This document shows, in pieces, positions 1-10,913 of a DNA stretch of 64,000 bases (its first letter is position 1; the number at the start of each line of letters is the position of its first letter). The notes below the pieces were generated by a model. The model saw only the letters and a list, made by a program, of their open reading frames with translations, had not been told where the DNA came from and did no database searches. The stretch is from Rutidosis leptorrhynchoides. Taxonomy: Eukaryota; Streptophyta; Magnoliopsida; Asterales; Asteraceae. The DNA lies in assembly GCF_046630445.1 (NCBI RefSeq), contig NC_092334.1, positions 109,131,001 through 109,195,000 on the forward strand, in the 5' to 3' direction. Both the position numbers and the translations under genes were made by a program.

Positions 1-560
1 CAAAGTCCAAATGGCATGCGTTTGTAAGCAAAAGTACCATAAGGGCACGTGAATGTGGTTTTCTCTTGATCTTCGGGTGCTATTGGAATTTGAAAATATC
101 CGGAAAATCCATCTAGAAAACAATAGTAACTATTTTCGGCTAATCTTTCCAACATTTGATCAATGAAAGGTAAGGGAAAGTGATCTTTTCTGGTGGCGTC
201 ATTTAATTTTCTATAATCAATACATACACGCCATCCTGTTACAGTCCTAGTAGGAATAAGCTCATTTTTCTCATTTGTAATGACAGTCATGCCACCCTTC
301 TTAGGCACGCATTGAACTGGGCTTACCCATGGACTATCAGAAATTGGATAAATTAGACCTGCGTCTAGCAGTTTAATAATTTCTTTTTTAACTACATCTT
401 GCATATTAGGATTTAGTCTTCGTTGGCGTTGCACATACGTTTTATGACCTTCTTCCATAAGGATTTTATGTGTGCAATACGAAGGACTTATTCCTTTAAT
501 ATCATGAATCTTCCATGCAATGGCTGGTTTATGAGCTTTCAACACAGAAATGAGTTGTGA
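1..560 (-). pseudogene. Athila copy 1 reverse transcriptase, N-terminal part
   Basis: Open on the minus strand from just after the stop at 561-563 to the window edge. The translation carries the RT entry region: a segment reading GWRVCIDYRKLNDATRKDHF, then FPLPFIDQMLERLAENSYYC, FLDGFSGYFQIPIAPEDQEK and TTFTCPYGTFAYKRMPFGL. This covers RT blocks 1 to 4, including the first catalytic Asp (FLDGFSGY). The YxDD box would lie beyond the left edge. It is the continuation of the gag-pol frame that starts at 3356. No internal ATG start is implied, because it is part of a polyprotein. Confidence 0.85.
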
Positions 561-1121
561 TTACTCATTTTCAGTAAGAGAAGACGATATTATTACAGAT
601 AATTCAGATTCACCATGTAAATAAACGTATTCCAAATGGTTTGGAAGTGGCTTTAACTCTAATTTCGGTGGTTCTTCTATCGATGATTTATATCGATATC
701 TGTCTTCTTCTTTTAGCATTTGAATTTCTTCTGTTGTTGGTTCATATCCATTAGCTATAAGTGTAGCTAACATTTCAGTTTCATCAATTTGTTCTGTTCC
801 TTCTCCTAAAGAACATTCTCCTGTTCCTTGTAATTCTGGAAATTCTTCTAATAATTCTGCATGTGCATCTATAGTTTGAATATAATAACATGTATCATCT
901 GCAGATTGTGGTTGTTGCATTGCTCTATCAACTGAAAAGGTAACACTCTCATCCTCTATACTTAGGGTCAATTTCTTACTGAACACGTCTATCATTGCTT
1001 TAGCCGTGTTTAAGAATGGTCTTCCTAATATGAGAGGAACTTGAGAATCTTCTTCCATGTCCAGAACAACAAAATCTACTGGAAATACTAAAGTACCAAC
1101 TTTAACTAGCATGTTCTCCAT
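561..1121 (-). pseudogene. Athila copy 1 protease to RT linker segment
   Basis: This segment is in the same frame as the upstream gag. It begins after an in-frame TAA (TCA to TAA relative to copy 2) and ends at another TAA where copy 2 has AAA. It contains the C-terminal part of the aspartic protease, with the hydrophobic VPLILGRPFLNTAKAMIDV segment typical of retropepsin C-termini in this lineage. An acidic linker follows (EEFPELQGTGECSLGEGTE). Copy 2 carries the equivalent segment without these two stops at 50745-52250. Confidence 0.8.
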
Positions 1122-1142
1122 TATCCCTCTAGGATATTTTAT

Positions 1143-2225
1143 TTATCTATCGGCTAGTTGTATGCTTATTCTGGTTGGTTTCAATTCTCCAAGGTCTAGT
1201 TTAGCGTATAGTGAATATGGCATTAGATTTATACTAGCAATTAAGTCTGCCAATGCTTCTATTGAACTAAGACTACCCAGAAAACATGGAATTGTGAAAC
1301 TTCCTGGATCAGATAGTTTTTCTGGTATCTTATTCAACAGCACTGCTGAACAATTAGCATTCATGGTAACAGCCGAGAGTTCTTCCATTTTCTTTCTATT
1401 TGAGATTACATCTTTCAAGAATTTAGCATATCTAGGCATTCCTGAAATCACATCAATGAAAGGAAGATTTACATTTATCTGTTTAAACATATCCAAGAAT
1501 TTGGATTGCTCGGCTTCAAGTTTCTCTTTCTTCATTTTACTCGGGTAAGGAAGTGGTGGTTGGTATAGTTTAACATAAGGTTTAGCCTTAACTGTGTTAT
1601 CTTCATTAACCTTTTCAACTACCGGTTCTTTTTCCTTATCTTGATTAGGTTGTGGTTCTTGTGGAGTAGGAATAGCTTCATCAAAAGTTACAGGTATTTC
1701 AGGTGGTTTAAGTGTTGTACCACTTCTTGTGGTAATGGCTTTAGCTGTTTCATTCCGGGGGTTAGCATTTGTATCACTAGGTAGACTTCCCGGTTTTCTT
1801 TCACCTATTAACCTTGCTAGGTTACTTACTTCTTGTTCCAGATTTTGAATAGAAGCTTGTTGATTTCTAAATGCTTGAGCATTTTGTTCATTAGTTTGTT
1901 TCTGAGATGTGAAAAACTGCGTTTGAGTTTCAACTAGCTTCATCATCATATCTTCTAAATTCGGCTTTTTATCATCGGTTTGTTGTGGTGGTTTGTTTTG
2001 AAAATTAGGTCTTTGCTGATTGTAATTATTATTGGATACTTGTTGATTGCTAGGACCTTGTTGGTTGTTGTATGGAATATTTCTGTTATAGTTCTGGTTT
2101 TGATTGTAAATAGGTCTTGGCGGTTGATAATTATTCTGATAATTATTTCCAGGACTTTGGTTTATGTATGAAATATTCTCTCTTTGTTCCATTGTTAATT
2201 CAATACTGAGACAATCTTTTGTCAA
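1143..2225 (-). pseudogene. Athila copy 1 gag C-terminus and protease start
   Basis: A 360-codon open stretch, in frame with the gag upstream and interrupted from it by TGA at 2256-2258. It begins with the end of a zinc-knuckle-like motif (CEQCGGPHLTKDC straddles the stop region). An Asn/Gln-rich disordered stretch follows, then a coiled-coil-like segment (TQFFTSQKQTNEQNAQAFRN), a Pro-rich linker, and the retropepsin start. The protease active-site region reads ALADLIASINLMP, while copy 2 reads ALADLGASINLMP. The catalytic Asp is kept but the following Gly has become Ile, which would probably inactivate the protease. Confidence 0.8.
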
Positions 2226-2255
2226 ATGTGGTCCTCCACACTGCTCACAACTAAT

Positions 2256-3356
2256 TCATATTGAGTGAATATCCTTAGTCATTTTTTCCATTCGTCTCTC
2301 GACAGCATCTATCTTTGCAGAAATGGAATCTAAGTCATGGATAGAATCGGCTCTAGCTGCTTTAGATGATCTAACGATATCTTTTTCTTGGTGCCACTCA
2401 TGTGAGTGGGAAGCAGTGTTATCAATAATTTTGTAAGCATCAATTTTGGTTTTCTTCATAATGGAACCACCAGCTGCTATATCTATGTCTTTTCTTGTAG
2501 TGATGTCGCATCCTTGGTAGAATATTTGTACTATTTGACAGGTGTCTAAACCATGTTGCGGACATCCTCTTAATAACTTTCCAAATCTTGTCCATGCCTC
2601 ATATAGAGTTTCATTTGGCTTCTGTGTAAACGTAACAATTTCTGCTTGAAGTCTTACGGCTTTAGATGCCGGAAAGAATTGTTTAAGAAATTTTTCAACT
2701 AAAACATCCCATGTATCAATAGCCCCTTCAGGTAACGATTCCAACCAATCTTTGGCTTCTTCCTTTAAAGTCCAGGGAAATAACATGAGATATATCTGTT
2801 CATCCTCCACTTCTTGGATTTTAAATGGTGTGCAGATCCTATTAAAGGTACGAAGATGTTCATTTGGATCTTCCTTCGGCGCACCACTAAATTGGCATTG
2901 ATTAGTCACCATGTGTAGAATTTGTCCTTTGATTTCATAATCTGGCGCATTAATGTCTGGATGAGTAATTGCGTGACCTTGGCCAGTGCGTTTAGCTCTC
3001 ATTCGGTCTTCCATACTTAAAGGTTCCAGATTCTCCATAATTGAATTTGTTGAATCGGAATCACTAGAGGATTCTGATTTAATGGTTCGTTCCTCAACAA
3101 TCTCTGTTTGAATGATTGGTGGTTCCGGAGGAAAATTTAATGGTTCAGGATCTATGAATCGTCCCTGAATATTCTCCGGATTCTCAATTGTGAGGTCGGG
3201 TTCAAAAAATGGATTATCGGAAATTTGAACTGGAGTACTTGGTCGACTGGATGACGATTCTAAAGAAAAATCAACGGCGGTAATATTTGCTAAATGTCTT
3301 GATCTAGTTACAGGTGGTGAACGTACAAAAGGTGGTGAACGTCTTGCTCGGTGCAT
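2256..3356 (-). pseudogene. Athila copy 1 gag (capsid)
   Basis: Starts at an ATG (MHRARRSPPFVRSPP) and runs 366 codons to a TGA where copy 2 has CGA (Arg). The first 110 residues are basic then acidic and low in complexity. Residues of about 150-260 are a Ty3/gypsy gag capsid domain (retrotrans_gag type: FPWTLKEEAKDWLESLPEGA, then YEAWTRFGKLLRGCPQHGL). It would assemble the virus-like particle. The start is the first ATG after the leader, and copy 2 has the same start at 53652, which supports it. Read-through of the TGA would continue in frame into the zinc-knuckle region. Confidence 0.85.
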
Positions 3357-3358
3357 TC

Positions 3359-4869
3359 ACTGAATATCCTATTAGTTTTTTTAAAAAGGAAAGAAAAATT
3401 ATATAAGTTATCCAATTAATAGACTTTTCTAATTTTGCCCACGTTTCGAATAGCCAAAAGATGCAGCAGAGGGGCAGGATTCGTTTGGTCTCAATATAAT
3501 TAAGGACTGTTTGGCTCCAATAACCTGGTCCACGTACAAATCCAACTATTACTACGAACCAGAAAATTTTGATGTCTATCAATTTAACCACTTAAAATAA
3601 TTTTTCGTAATTTTAAGAAATTTAGATAAGAAGTAGAATAAAAATCTATGTCCTAAAAACTAGAATAGCGAGAAATAAGAAAGAAAAAGAGCGCGTCGAA
3701 AAAGATCGAAAAAGAGAAGGGGTGAAAAATAAAAGGCGTCGAAAAATAAGAAAAAGAAAAAAAAATGACTTATAAAACTTAAAAACACTCGACTAACCTA
3801 ACCTTATTACCACAACTAACTTAAAATTATAATCGCAAATTGTGATTATTAATTGGAATGATAATTGATACATAGGTAAAAGTCGTCTAAAAATATTAAA
3901 GCTTACAGGAAAAACTAAATCCCAAATGGCAATAACTTAAAAAGAAACTAAAACTTAAAAAGGCGTCGCAAAATTCTAAAGTACCTAAATCTTAGTCTAA
4001 AGTAAAAGCACTTAAGAGATTTTACGGCAAAGCCTAAAAATCTAGAAGTTAAAATAACTATGGCAAAAACTAAGTTTAAAACTAAATACTAGCGAAGAAT
4101 ACAAATATTACGCTAAAACAATTAAAAATGGACAAAATATAAAAATATACTAAAAGTTGTAAAAAGTACAATTTTTATAAAAATATTATTTTTATATTAT
4201 TTATTTTATAAAACTATTAATTTTATATATAATAAAACTAATTAAAATTTAAAATACAATTTAATTTAAAAACTTAAACTAATTATAATAATAATTAAGT
4301 AATTAGGGTTTATTAATAATAATAATAATAAAATCCGTAATTAATGCAAAATTAGGGTTCTGTCACGTGTGTCAGGGAGGCTCCGCGAGTCGGGGTATTC
4401 GAGGCTGCAAACTCCGCGAGTCGCGGGGTTCCAATTTTCAACTCAGGTACAGTTTAAAATTCGACGCGTTTTTTTTTTCTGTTTTATATTTTCTGTTTAA
4501 ATCAAAATATTTATATAATAAAAACTTATATTTAAAAACTAAAATAAAAATAGAACTACTTTATAATTTTAAAAATATCTTAAAAATAGATTTATATATA
4601 TATTAAATTTTTTTTTCGGTTTTTTTTTATGTTCTAAATAAACACAAAATATTTAAATAAAACTTATATTTTTATAAAATAAAAATAAAGAAACTTTATA
4701 AAACTTAAATATTTAACAAACTCTTAAAAATATTTATATTTTTGTTTTCTTTTTATATTTTCAAATAATTAAAAACGTATTTTTTACAAAAACGTATTTT
4801 TATAAAAGTAAACTAAAAATAAAAATCTTTTTTTTTATATTAGCGTTGCGCTTCCGGCTTTTAAGCGAA
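3359..4869 (-). other. Athila copy 1 5' leader
   Basis: Non-coding stretch between the primer site and gag, strongly A/T-rich with A- or T-runs. I see no supported ORF. Around 3660-3760 there are repeated GCGTCGAAAAA-like segments in a purine-rich tract. It holds a pair of CpG-rich palindromic motifs at 4381-4426. The equivalent leader of copy 2 (53653-55365) is collinear but has gained a long AT microsatellite. Confidence 0.7.
4381..4426 (-). promoter_or_regulatory. Twin CpG-rich palindromes in Athila copy 1 leader
   Basis: Two copies of CTCCGCGAGTCGSGG (4381-4395 and 4412-4426), separated by 16 bases, in otherwise very A/T-rich DNA. The same 15-17-bp motif occurs as a pair in the LTR promoter of the same element (6373-6421). 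Role unknown. A protein-binding site or RNA hairpin pair is possible. Confidence 0.55.
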
Positions 4870-4887
4870 TCCCCGGCAGCGGCGCCA
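4870..4887 (-). other. Primer-binding site, tRNA-Asp type
   Basis: On the minus strand this reads TGGCGCCGCTGCCGGGGA. It is complementary to the 3' end of plant tRNA-Asp including CCA, with one likely mismatch. It lies 8 bases inside the LTR edge at 4896, as expected for a first-strand priming site, and this type is usual for Athila/Tat elements (family knowledge). Confidence 0.85.
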
Positions 4888-4895
4888 AAAATACT

Positions 4896-6889
4896 TGATG
4901 TTATGCGAGGCGTATATGAAATAGCTTATATTTTACTAGGAAAAACTATTAAATACGATACAATTTTACACAAGATATTTATTTATTTATAGAATGGATA
5001 TACTTAAACCTTGCTACAACACTTATAGGCAGTGTACCTAATCGTACAGTAGTGTAGTTTTTAGTAAGTCCGGTTCGTTCCACAGGGAATCTTTTTCACA
5101 AAGCTTAACGCTATATTAGTTTAAATTTATAAAAATACAAATATATATATAAGTAATATTATTATAAAGGGGGATTTTTACCGTTTAATGACCGGTTTGT
5201 CGATTTTAAAACTTTAGTCGCAGTTAAAACCAAATGTAAAATAATAAATAAATACAAGACTTAATTTAAAGCGTAAAGTAAATAACGATAATGAAATTGC
5301 GAATAATAAAAGTGCGATAAAATAAACTTGCGATAATTAAAAAGTACGATAATTAAAAGTGCAATTAAATATAATAACAATAAATAAAAGTGCTATAATT
5401 AGAAGTGCAATTAAATATAAAATAAAGAAAATTAAATATGAAATAAAAGAATTATGCTTATTTAAACTTCCGTAATCATGATGTTTGACGTGTTGATTTT
5501 AGTTTTATGCCCATGGGTTAATTGTCCTTTGTCCTGGATTATTTAATATGTCCGTCTGGTATTTGTCCATAACAGTCCATCAGTCATAAATATAAAGTGC
5601 GAGTGTCCTCGTCAAATTATCTTTATACTCGAAGTTAAATATTCCAACTAATTGGGGACTTAAACTATAACAAGGTTTTATTACTTTGTTTAATTATAAC
5701 ACCAGAATGTCGACTGAGTGTAACCCAAGGTTTTAATACTTTGTTATCAATTATGCCAAGTGTCATTGTACATAATTTCACCCCTGTTTTAATAATTCTA
5801 GTGGCTATTAATCCATTCCCGTGTCCGGTTAAATGAACGATTATTTGTACATATAAATACCCCGCCCATCGTGTCTGATCGAGTGTATATGGTAATTTAT
5901 AGGGACGCCCAATTGTAAATCTTTATATTAACATTAACAAACTATCATTTAGTTAAACAAATATAAAGCCCATTAATAGCTCATAGTCTAATTTCCACAA
6001 GTGTCGTTCTTTTGTCCAAACCCCAATTATGGTACAAAGCCCAATTACCCAATTTTAGTAATTAGCCCAACATCATGATTACTTCGGATTAAATAAGCAT
6101 AATAATAACTTAGCTACGAGACATTAATGTAAAAAGGTTGAACATAACTTACAATGATTAAAAATAGCGTAGCGTTACACGAACAGAATTTCGACTTACA
6201 CCCTTACAACATTCGCTAACATACCCTTATTATTAGGATTAAAATTAAAATTAAAATTAAAATATAAATTATAAATATAAATATTACGTATATATATAGA
6301 GAGATTGATAGATATTGGATGAAAAATTGATCAGAATTCGTTGGGCTTTATAGGGAGTTTCAGTTTTTGGGGCTCCGCGACTCGCGGCCCATTCCTTCTT
6401 CAAACTCCGCGACTCGCGGAGTTTGTAATTACAGCTCACTCCATTTTGGCTCTTTGTTTACCGACGGTTTATTATATAAATATAATATATATATAATTTA
6501 TATAATTAATTATATATTATATTATATTTATATACATAGTTAACTTGTAATTTTTAGTCCGTTGCGTCGAGCGTTGAGAGTTGACTCTGGTCCCGGTTCC
6601 GGATTTTTGAACGTCCTTGCGTATAATTTAATATATTGTACTTTGCGTTTTGAATCTTGTACTCTTGTAATTTCGAGACGTTTCTTATCAATAATTGGAA
6701 CCTCTTTGATTGTCTTTTGTACTTTTGAGCTTTTTGGTCGTTTGCGTCTTCAATTCGTCGAATCTGTCTTTTGTCTTCACCTTTTATTATTTAAACGAAT
6801 ATCACTTGTAAATAGAACAATTGCAACTAAAAGCTTGTCTTTCTTGAGGAATAATGCTATGAAATATATGTTCGTTTTTAGCATTATCA
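4896..6889 (-). repeat. Athila LTR (5' LTR of copy 1; possibly also 3' LTR of copy 2)
   Basis: 1,994 bp. In element sense it begins TGATAATGCTAAAAACG and ends CATCA. The length is identical to the solo LTR at 60426-62419, and the ends match the copy 2 LTR at 55392-57495. It has a TATA box on the minus strand at 6346-6352 (TATAAAG), with a pair of CpG-rich palindromes just upstream. Only this one LTR lies between copy 1 internal DNA on the left and copy 2 3' internal DNA on the right. Confidence 0.88.
6346..6421 (-). promoter_or_regulatory. Athila LTR core promoter: twin palindromes plus TATA box
   Basis: Reading on the minus strand: a perfect palindrome CTCCGCGAGTCGCGGAG (6405-6421), then a second copy missing its last two bases (6373-6387), then TATAAAG (6346-6352) about 20 bases further on. 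The first palindrome extends by three A/T pairs on each side. The architecture is repeated in other LTRs of the window (see findings). Confidence 0.65.
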
Positions 6890-8580
6890 ATTACCTTTCG
6901 GTAAACTACCGTCTGGTTGTAAAGGAAAGCGTTGAACAAGAAACTGTTAAGGCAATGTTCCCTGACATGCTTTTAATTATGGTCTATAACGTGTCAGATG
7001 CAATTACTATCCTTTGTAGGAGCAATAGTAAAGCTCACCCTTATAATTTTGTCGGTTTGACACAAGGTCCTGTCTTTGACCATACTATGTAACCACCGTT
7101 CATACGGTTGACACCCGATTTGGTTCAGGTGACCTAATGAATTCTAGGTGAATTCCTAGGATTTTACGTTCAATGGTAATTAATGCATTGAAAATGGGTT
7201 TTCAGAAAACAAATCGGTTTGTAAGTTTGATCAAAATATTTTCTCGTTCAAGCTCGAGTTTAGATATCGTCGAATTCCATGAGTTTGTAATTCTCAATCT
7301 TTAAGGTCAATCTCTAGGATTGAGTAATATCAGTCTTAAAAGCTGATTTTTGATCTTTTAAGGAGATTATCCTTTTCTGGGGATCTGATTCATTAGTCTT
7401 ATCCAGCTAATTTGCACGGCGTCCTCCCCATTTTACAAGACAGATCCTGTCATGGTTAGGATAAGTATGACCACTTGGCGACCCTGTTTGATGCTGAGGT
7501 CCGTGGATTTCCTGCTGATTTTAGAGATGCCTTTTCTAGATTTTTCGTCAACCTACAGCTGGTCTGGACGACAACTTCATGACCTAAATCAAGAAGCGCG
7601 TTTCTTTTTCGGAAGACTTTACTTCCTTTTAATGATGGAATTAATTCATCGTGTAGATCCATCTTTCTTTCAAATATATTACAGTAAATCAGGTAAAACT
7701 GATTAGATTAGTCCAAAACAAAAGTATCTTCAATTATTTGTTACAGAAATATGTGACATATGTTTAAGATAACTTGGTGAATTTTCCCACACTTGGCTTT
7801 TATTTTTCCTTTTTGTTCTCATCTATTCCATTTTAAATGAATTCTAACATTTTGGTTTGTTTCTAAATTTATAACCTTTCCAAGGTAACAATAATTTCAG
7901 TATTAACACCTAGTTTTATCGTTCATAAATATGTATAAACATGATTTTGAGTTCATTTAATTGAAAATTTTGAAAATTTTTACTAGAATTGGGTAGTCAG
8001 TATATAAGACTAGGGCTGTTCTTTATTATCAGAGAGCACTAGATTCTAATACAACTACTGCTTTACTAGTATTTTTAATGGTAACCAAGTGTTTAAATAA
8101 TTTTTTTTTTTAAAATTGAAAGAATTTAACCCCTTCCCACACTTAAGATCTTGCAATGCCCTCATTTGCAAGAAATCAGTAACAATTTAAATTATTGAGG
8201 GTGATTAGCGTAGAAAAATGATTAAATTTTACCAAAGTTTCCAAACATATTGTTGTTTGTGTTGAATGATAAATGGTGCACATCATTTGTTCATTCCGTC
8301 TTGTAGTTATTTCACATATATTTTGCATCTTGTCGTCAAAATTAGTTACTTTTGTTGAACTTAATGTCAGTCTTTGAAAATGCGTTGTTTTACCCTGTTG
8401 TATACATAAGATAAACTGCAAACATATATACATATTTTTGAAGTTTGGTATATTACCCCACATTCAAAAATTATTAAAATCTAATAATAAAAGTTAGAAA
8501 ATTATAAAAACTATTACAATATCAACATAAGTGCTAAATGTAGTAACATTACAAAAATAAAATAAATAAAACTAAATAAA
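6890..8580 (-). other. 3' non-coding region of Athila copy 2
   Basis: About 1.7 kb between the extra ORF at 8581-9930 and the LTR at 4896-6889. No supported ORF; the short open frames here look like chance. On the minus strand it ends CGGTAGTTTACCGAAAGGTA directly against the LTR start, giving an inverted repeat (CGGTA/TACCG) and a short purine run that could serve as polypurine tract. I infer it belongs to copy 2 because it continues without a break from that copy's 3' ORF. Confidence 0.55.
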
Positions 8581-9930
8581 CTAGGGTTGATACTGATACC
8601 AGTAGGGGTTCCATGCATAACCGTATGTGTTATAGAATGCTTCAGCTGGGTTATAAGTAGGATACGGTGGTTGGATCTCTATAGACCAGGGAGGAAATAC
8701 GGGCTTTGGAGTAGGAATATAGTTTCTACCTACCTGTTGGCAATGAGCTATGATGTGGTTTTGATGAACTTGCCAATCTTCAAATGCTCGATGTCTAGCA
8801 TTTTCATACACTTGTGAAGCTATAAACCTTTGCATTTCTGTCATTTCATTTCCCCCTCCCACATTACCTGGCTGTTGATTTCTTTCAACCTGTGGATGTC
8901 TTCCATTATATTGTACTACGTTATTTCGCCTCTTCAAAACCTTAGCACCATGATATACATTTAAACCAATTGTATCGTGGGGTTCTGGTTCTTTGATTAA
9001 TAATTCCCCCCGACTTATATCCACATCGAGATACTCTGCAATTAATGTAATAAATATACCACCTCCTATTATACTGTGCGGTCTCATCCCCCTAACCATA
9101 GCGGATAAATAATAACCCACACAATAAGGTATACTAACAGCGCTTTGTGGGTCTCGAATACACATGTGGTAAAATAAATCTTGCTCATTTACCTTTTCCT
9201 TATTTTTACCTCGCTGTGTAATCGAGTTCGCTAGAAACCTGTGAATTACTCTTAACTCAGCTCTATCTATATCCGTATAAGAGTAATTTCCCCCTTTAAA
9301 TCGGTGATGGCTAGTCATTTGACTCCATACACCATGCGTATCAAAATTTTCATCAATCTTTCTACCATTTAATATCAACCCTTAACAATCGGCAGATGCT
9401 AGCTCCTCAGGCGTATATATACGTAAGGCCTAAGCCATGTCTAGTAGAGACATGTGGCGCATCGAACCTCCTAACAAAAATCTAATAAAAGTTCGATCGG
9501 TTAAAGTAGCTACCCGATCATTTATTTCTATACTACACAATAATTCTTCACACCATACTTTATATACAGGTCTACGCATGTTGAATAATCGTACCCAATC
9601 GTTAAAAGTAGAATTACCATACCTCTGTGTAAGTAATTCTCTAATCCGTTCGCCCAATCCTACAGCTTTTAACGGTTCCCATTCTATTACCCTAGGTACT
9701 TCAACAGCTTTAGAATGAAGAGTGTGCAAGCCCCTTTGGTATTTTAGATAATCTATCCAACGTCTGTCTAATCTCAAGTTCGGGTGTAAATCTTCCACGT
9801 GCATATCTGAAAATGTCATAACTAGATGAGGTATATCTTGTTTATAATAGTTATCAACATCCTGTTGTTCCGCATTCTCAGGAGGAGCAATGCGAGCTTG
9901 GGATGAAGATTCACCCCTTTCAGTCTGCAA
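8581..9930 (-). pseudogene. Athila 3' extra ORF (env-position / ATHILA ORF-1-like)
   Basis: A single frame of about 450 codons with two internal stops (TAG at 9430-9432 and TAA at 9382-9384). Two open parts of 166 and 265 codons are visible. The protein is soluble-looking, with segments such as FNDWVRLFNMRRPVYKVWCE, RTFIRFLLGGSMRHM, GVWSQMTSHHRFKGGNYSYT and VGYYLSAMVRGMRPHSIIGG, and ends Tyr/Pro-rich. From memory it resembles the ATHILA ORF-1 type protein family. I cannot confirm this without a search. I see no clear signal peptide or strong membrane segment. There is no ATG at its 5' end: the frame opens after a TGA and passes through TTTTGCAG, a good splice-acceptor match, so it may be expressed from a spliced RNA. 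Confidence 0.6.
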
Positions 9931-10695
9931 AACACATCAAACACAATTTTTGTGCATCCAAATATGCATTAGTGTCAGCAAAATCATCAATCAAAATAAT
10001 TACAATGACATGTTCAATTTATATCAAACTTATGCTCATTTTCATATTTTTATCAAATCTACACGTTTTCAAATAAGCATATACGAAAATGTTCGCCAAG
10101 TTCATAAGCATTCAACTCAAATAACATGTCAAAATAATCATTATTAGCAATTAAACAAGTTTCAAATGGCATTATCTCTCAAAAATCAAGTTCATGAATT
10201 TTAGACTTGAAAAAGTCCACTTTAATTCTCAAAAATCATGTTTAGGCTCAAAGTTTGGATCATTTAACTACCTAAACATGTTACACTACTTAATTTAGCA
10301 ATAATTCATGACAAAAATCGGCCATAACCTGTCTATATCAAAAAGCCCCAAATTGCTCAAGAACACAAACCCTAGATTACTCAAAATTTGAAGTTTAAGG
10401 CTTCTAATCATGTTAAATAGCATCAATATAGGTTATACAAGCATAATATATAAGCAATTTAAGCATAATTACACTAAAAATCATTAAAATCAAATTGGGT
10501 ATAAAATTGCTCAAGAACACTAATTTTCGGATTAAAGGGTGTTTTGATGTAGAAATTTACCGATTTCCTTGAGTAATTCCTTGATAATAGTCTCCTCATT
10601 GCGATTTTATGAAAGATTTGATGAAAAATGATGAAAAAATTCGGATTTTATGTGTGTATTTTTTTCATCAAGTGTCTTTTATTTTTGGGTTTTCA
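9931..10695 (-). other. Spacer between truncated pol and 3' ORF, Athila copy 2
   Basis: A/T-rich DNA without a supported ORF. It ends on the right at an abrupt junction near 10696, where it meets RT coding sequence. It would be the intron or leader region for the 3' ORF if that ORF is expressed by splicing (inference). Confidence 0.5.
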
Positions 10696-10913
10696 ATAAT
10701 CAATACACACACGCCATCCTGTTACAGTCCTAGTAGGAATAAGCTCATTTTTCTCATTTGTAATGACAGTCATGCCACCCTTCTTAGGCACGCATTGAAC
10801 TGGGCTTAATCATGGACTATCAGAAATTGGATAAATTAAACCTGCATCTAGTAGTTTAATTATTTCTTTCTTAACAACATTTTGCATATTCGGATTTAGT
10901 CTTCGTTGGCGTT
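10696..10913 (-). pseudogene. Athila copy 2 RT fragment left of element A
   Basis: Matches copy 1 positions of about 206-430 and encodes the RT entry region through GWRVCIDY, then runs into unrelated sequence at 10696. The missing downstream part (RT core, RNase H, integrase) marks a large deletion. The right edge is the GCGTT target duplication of A. The other side of the same exon is at 50727. Confidence 0.8.

Larger units (their letters stand above)
1..6889 (-). mobile_element. Athila-like LTR retrotransposon, copy 1 (5' part; 3' end outside window)
   Basis: Minus-strand element. Reading leftwards it has a 5' LTR (4896-6889), a tRNA-Asp-type primer site (4870-4887), a 1.5-kb leader, gag from 3356, a protease region and the N-terminal half of reverse transcriptase running off the left edge. 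Gag-pol is one reading frame with three visible stops, so this copy is dead. The gag style, the PBS type and the aspartic protease written DLGAS in the sister copy point to the Athila branch of Ty3/gypsy (family knowledge). The 3' LTR lies outside the window. The LTR at 4896-6889 may also be the 3' LTR of copy 2. Confidence 0.85.

Noticed and set aside
6562..7092. Plus-strand 176-codon open frame (and its partner at 59887-60753 on the minus strand)
   Set aside because: It lies antisense across the Athila LTR edge, and the two copies are open only because the LTRs are homologous. No domain is recognisable.
8581..9930. True envelope glycoprotein
   Set aside because: No signal peptide or clear membrane segments seen. 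The position is env-like, but the sequence looks like a soluble Athila-type ORF.
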